64,000 nt of DNA, from NCBI GenBank assembly GCA_036480375.1, contig JAZGGI010000024.1:186001-250000 (forward strand), written 5' to 3'. Positions within the stretch are counted from its first letter, which is position 1. Every line of letters begins with the position of its first letter. The notes below the pieces were generated by a model. It did no database searches, was not told where the DNA came from, and worked only from the letters and a program-made list of their open reading frames with translations. This stretch comes from Candidatus Zixiibacteriota bacterium (lineage in GTDB: Bacteria; Zixibacteria; MSB-5A5; GN15; JAAZOE01). The position numbers and the translations under genes were made by a program. Shown here in pieces: positions 62,066 through 64,000 of this stretch.

Positions 62066-62770
62066 ATGCCGAATTACCGTCCCATATTTCCTGGTATTTT
62101 TACCGCCGGTAATATCTTGTGCGGCTTCTTGTCTTTGATATACGCCGCCGAAGGAAAACCGGTGGCCGCCGCCTGGCTTATCGTCTTTGCCGGGATTCTC
62201 GACGCTTTCGACGGCAAAGTCGCTCGTTTATCCGGAGGCGTAACGGATTTGGGCAAAGAGCTGGATTCATTGGCTGATTACATATCTTTCGGCATTGCTC
62301 CCGCATTCCTTATTCATACGTTTAAGCTTAATGTTTTTGGTGAAGGGGGCCTAATCGTTGGATTGATGTATATAACTGCCTCCGGCTACCGCCTGGCTCG
62401 CTTTAACCTGCTCTCATCATCTGACGAAAAGCAGAATTTCCTCGGCCTCCCGGTTCCCATTGCCGCGATGGCGCTGATAGGCTATATAATTTTCTGCCAT
62501 CATCTATGGGGCCAGATTGAGTACGCCGAATATCTCATCGTTATGATGATTCTTTTCTCGGCCCTGATGGTCTCTCAAGTGGAATATTATGCCTTGCCGG
62601 ATAATTTTAATACTCGCGAAAACAGAATTAAATTATTATATATAATTGCGCTGGCGATAGCCGGCCTAATTAAGCCGAGACTATTAATGTTCCCATTGTT
62701 CATTATGTATATTTTGGGAGGATTAATAATGGAAGGTGTCAGAATTATAAAAAGCAGTAAGCAAGAATGA
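62066..62770 (+). CDS. pssA: CDP-diacylglycerol--serine O-phosphatidyltransferase
   Basis: 234 residues from the ATG at 62066, just after the psd stop. The CDP-alcohol phosphotransferase motif is perfect: D46-x2-D49-G50-x2-A53-R54-x8-G63-x3-D67-x3-D71. About seven membrane helices surround it (FTAGNILCGFLSLIYAAEG at the start). It makes phosphatidylserine from CDP-diacylglycerol and serine, feeding Psd. Confidence 0.95.
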   Translation: MPNYRPIFPGIFTAGNILCGFLSLIYAAEGKPVAAAWLIVFAGILDAFDGKVARLSGGVTDLGKELDSLADYISFGIAPAFLIHTFKLNVFGEGGLIVGLMYITASGYRLARFNLLSSSDEKQNFLGLPVPIAAMALIGYIIFCHHLWGQIEYAEYLIVMMILFSALMVSQVEYYALPDNFNTRENRIKLLYIIALAIAGLIKPRLLMFPLFIMYILGGLIMEGVRIIKSSKQE

Positions 62771-62807
62771 ACATGCGGTCTGTTTTGCTATTTGAAAGGA
62801 ATAGAAG

Positions 62808-63053
62808 TTGAGCAAATCAAAAGCGGTTGTATATATTCGTCTCAAAGACGGAGTTTTGGACCCTCAGGGAAAAACTATCGCGCATGCGATGAGCAATATG
62901 GGGTATAACGAATTCGAATCCGTCCGTAGCGGACGCTTTTTTGAATTGGAATGCGACTCACGACCCGATTTGGAAAAAAGAATTGACGAGATTTGCCGTA
63001 AGCTCCTGGCCAATCCCGTTATCGAAAACTATAAAGTGGAAATGATCGCATGA
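62808..63053 (+). CDS. purS: Phosphoribosylformylglycinamidine synthase subunit PurS
   Basis: 81 residues from a TTG start at 62808; GAAAGGA 7 bp upstream supports that unusual codon, and the product then aligns with PurS from its first strand (AVVYIRLKDGVLDPQGKTI, MGYNEFESVRSGRFFELE). PurS bridges PurQ and PurL in the FGAM synthetase complex. It overlaps purQ by 4 bp (ATGA). Confidence 0.93.
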   Translation: MSKSKAVVYIRLKDGVLDPQGKTIAHAMSNMGYNEFESVRSGRFFELECDSRPDLEKRIDEICRKLLANPVIENYKVEMIA

Positions 63054-63760
63054 AATTCGGTGTCGTAACATTTCCCGGTTCCAACGGCGATTATGATTCC
63101 TATACTGCCGCAAAATTCGCCCTCGGAAAAGAAACAACCTTTTTATGGCATAAATCGAGCTCCCTCGAAGGATGCGATGTCGTTATCCTGCCCGGCGGAT
63201 TTTCATACGGCGATTACCTGCGCAGCGGCTCGATCGCGAGATTTTCTCCAATTATGAAATCTGTTATCAAATTTGCCAATTCCGGCGGCATTGTAATCGG
63301 CTTTTGCAACGGATTTCAGGTCCTGGTGGAATCCGGACTACTTCCCGGCGCCCTGATGCGCAATTCTCATCTGCGTTTCCGTAATAGATTTGTATATCTC
63401 AAGGTGGAAGATTATAATACGCCGTTTACCAACGCCTGCGCCCCCGGAAAAACGTTAAAGATTCCGATTGCTCACGGCGACGGCAATTACTATAATTTTC
63501 AATCGGAACTTGATGATCTCGAAAAGAATGGCCAGATTATTTTCAGGTATGCGGAAGAAGACGGAACAGTTACTGAAAAGGCGAATCCCAACGGGTCGCT
63601 TCTCAATATTGCCGGGATTTGCAGCAAAGAAAGCAACGTACTGGGAATGATGCCGCATCCGGAACGGGCCGCGGAAAAGATTCTTAATTCCGATGACGGC
63701 CTATATGTATTTAAATCAATGGCCGCTCATTTTGAAAAAAAACCGGCTAAAACGGGCTAA
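63050..63760 (+). CDS. purQ: Phosphoribosylformylglycinamidine synthase glutaminase subunit PurQ
   Basis: 236 residues, class I amidotransferase. The nucleophile Cys86 is in GFCNGFQVL, and the His/Glu partner is MMPHPERAAE near the C-terminus; FPGSNGDYDS and LPGGFSYGDYLRSG are PurQ signatures. It supplies ammonia from glutamine to PurL. purL is not in the window and may be elsewhere or beyond the end. Confidence 0.96.
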   Translation: MKFGVVTFPGSNGDYDSYTAAKFALGKETTFLWHKSSSLEGCDVVILPGGFSYGDYLRSGSIARFSPIMKSVIKFANSGGIVIGFCNGFQVLVESGLLPGALMRNSHLRFRNRFVYLKVEDYNTPFTNACAPGKTLKIPIAHGDGNYYNFQSELDDLEKNGQIIFRYAEEDGTVTEKANPNGSLLNIAGICSKESNVLGMMPHPERAAEKILNSDDGLYVFKSMAAHFEKKPAKTG

Positions 63761-63780
63761 ATGCCAAATATCGGTTTGAT

Positions 63781-64000
63781 ATGAAAAGACGCGAAGTTAT
63801 CTTTATTGTTACCAGTTTGATTCTGGGAGCTGTCATCGGCGGACTGGTGGGAGACATAATCGCGACCTATCTTCCACCCGGAGCGGCCAAAACCTTGTTT
63901 TCCAAATCGATTCAGATCGGAATCGACACGACTCGATTTGATTTTTATGCGATCGCCTTTACTTTTGGACTCATGATAAAAATAAACTTTTTATCGGTTC
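63781..64000 (+). CDS. DUF4321-like small membrane protein (partial, cut by window end)
   Basis: The ATG at 63781 opens a frame to the last base (73 codons visible). It shows an N-terminal membrane helix (IFIVTSLILGAVIGGLVGD) and a C-terminal FAFTFG-like stretch (AIAFTFGLMIKINFLS), the pattern of DUF4321 proteins, whose function is unknown. It is 20 bp after purQ and probably in the same operon. Confidence 0.7.
   Translation, partial: MKRREVIFIVTSLILGAVIGGLVGDIIATYLPPGAAKTLFSKSIQIGIDTTRFDFYAIAFTFGLMIKINFLSV

Overview
The window looks like a chromosomal contig of an uncultured, FCB-group-like bacterium, most like candidate Zixibacteria. That placement is an inference from protein style. Several secreted proteins end in a FlgD/Por-type sorting module (NYPNPFNP ... 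WDGKD ... GIYFYRL ... KMILMK). Others end in paired dockerin-like repeats (GDAVYIINHVFKGGPAP). TonB-dependent-receptor, PorV-like and OmpA-like genes point to a diderm envelope. No 16S gene is present to settle the phylum.

Layout. 1-309 is the tail of a secreted protein. 325-2646 holds wecB (minus strand) and a VanZ-type membrane protein. An elongator tRNA-Met lies at 2788-2861. 3103-5247 (minus) is a secreted beta-propeller/dockerin protein, followed by a zone of gene decay (5541-6894). 7018-11255 is a tight three-gene operon: a helical protein, a zinc-finger protein, and a membrane-anchored Lon-type Ser/Lys protease without an ATPase. This is the most system-like novelty in the window. 11466-23918 is an envelope/secretome region: an FG-GAP protein, an OmpA-like/lipoprotein pair, and two large cohesin/dockerin-type proteins. 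One of those two carries about 20 tandem Cys/Trp-rich 14-residue repeats. The two large genes are bracketed by a 24-bp inverted repeat (16058-16081 and 24277-24300).

24459-32796 is a same-strand run that reads as an N-glycan/glycoprotein-degradation locus: GH130, CBM9-like lipoprotein, sodium/solute symporter, GH38 alpha-mannosidase and a PNGase F-like amidase. A cytochrome c remnant follows, then two amidohydrolase-like proteins (33366-37770). The convergent pair at 37836-39910 is a trans-3-hydroxy-L-proline dehydratase and a pyrroline-2-carboxylate reductase-type enzyme, which together would convert 3-hydroxyproline to proline. Side by side, these loci suggest scavenging of glycosylated, hydroxyproline-containing proteins (inference).

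40091-42849 carries tag, an unknown membrane protein, a DUF2461 protein and a lipoate/octanoate transferase. 43096-49609 is a TonB-receptor/PorV-like/lipoprotein operon whose receptor contains a block of Ca-binding-loop-like motifs. 49681-51804 (minus) is a GT39-like glycosyltransferase with TPRs. 52091-57754 encodes two secreted peptidases, subtilisin-type (S8) and M6-type. 57923-64000 is a housekeeping operon: ecfT, truA, fsa, purB, psd, pssA, purS, purQ and a DUF4321 gene cut by the window end. It starts from a near-consensus promoter and is tightly packed, with several 1-4 bp overlaps.
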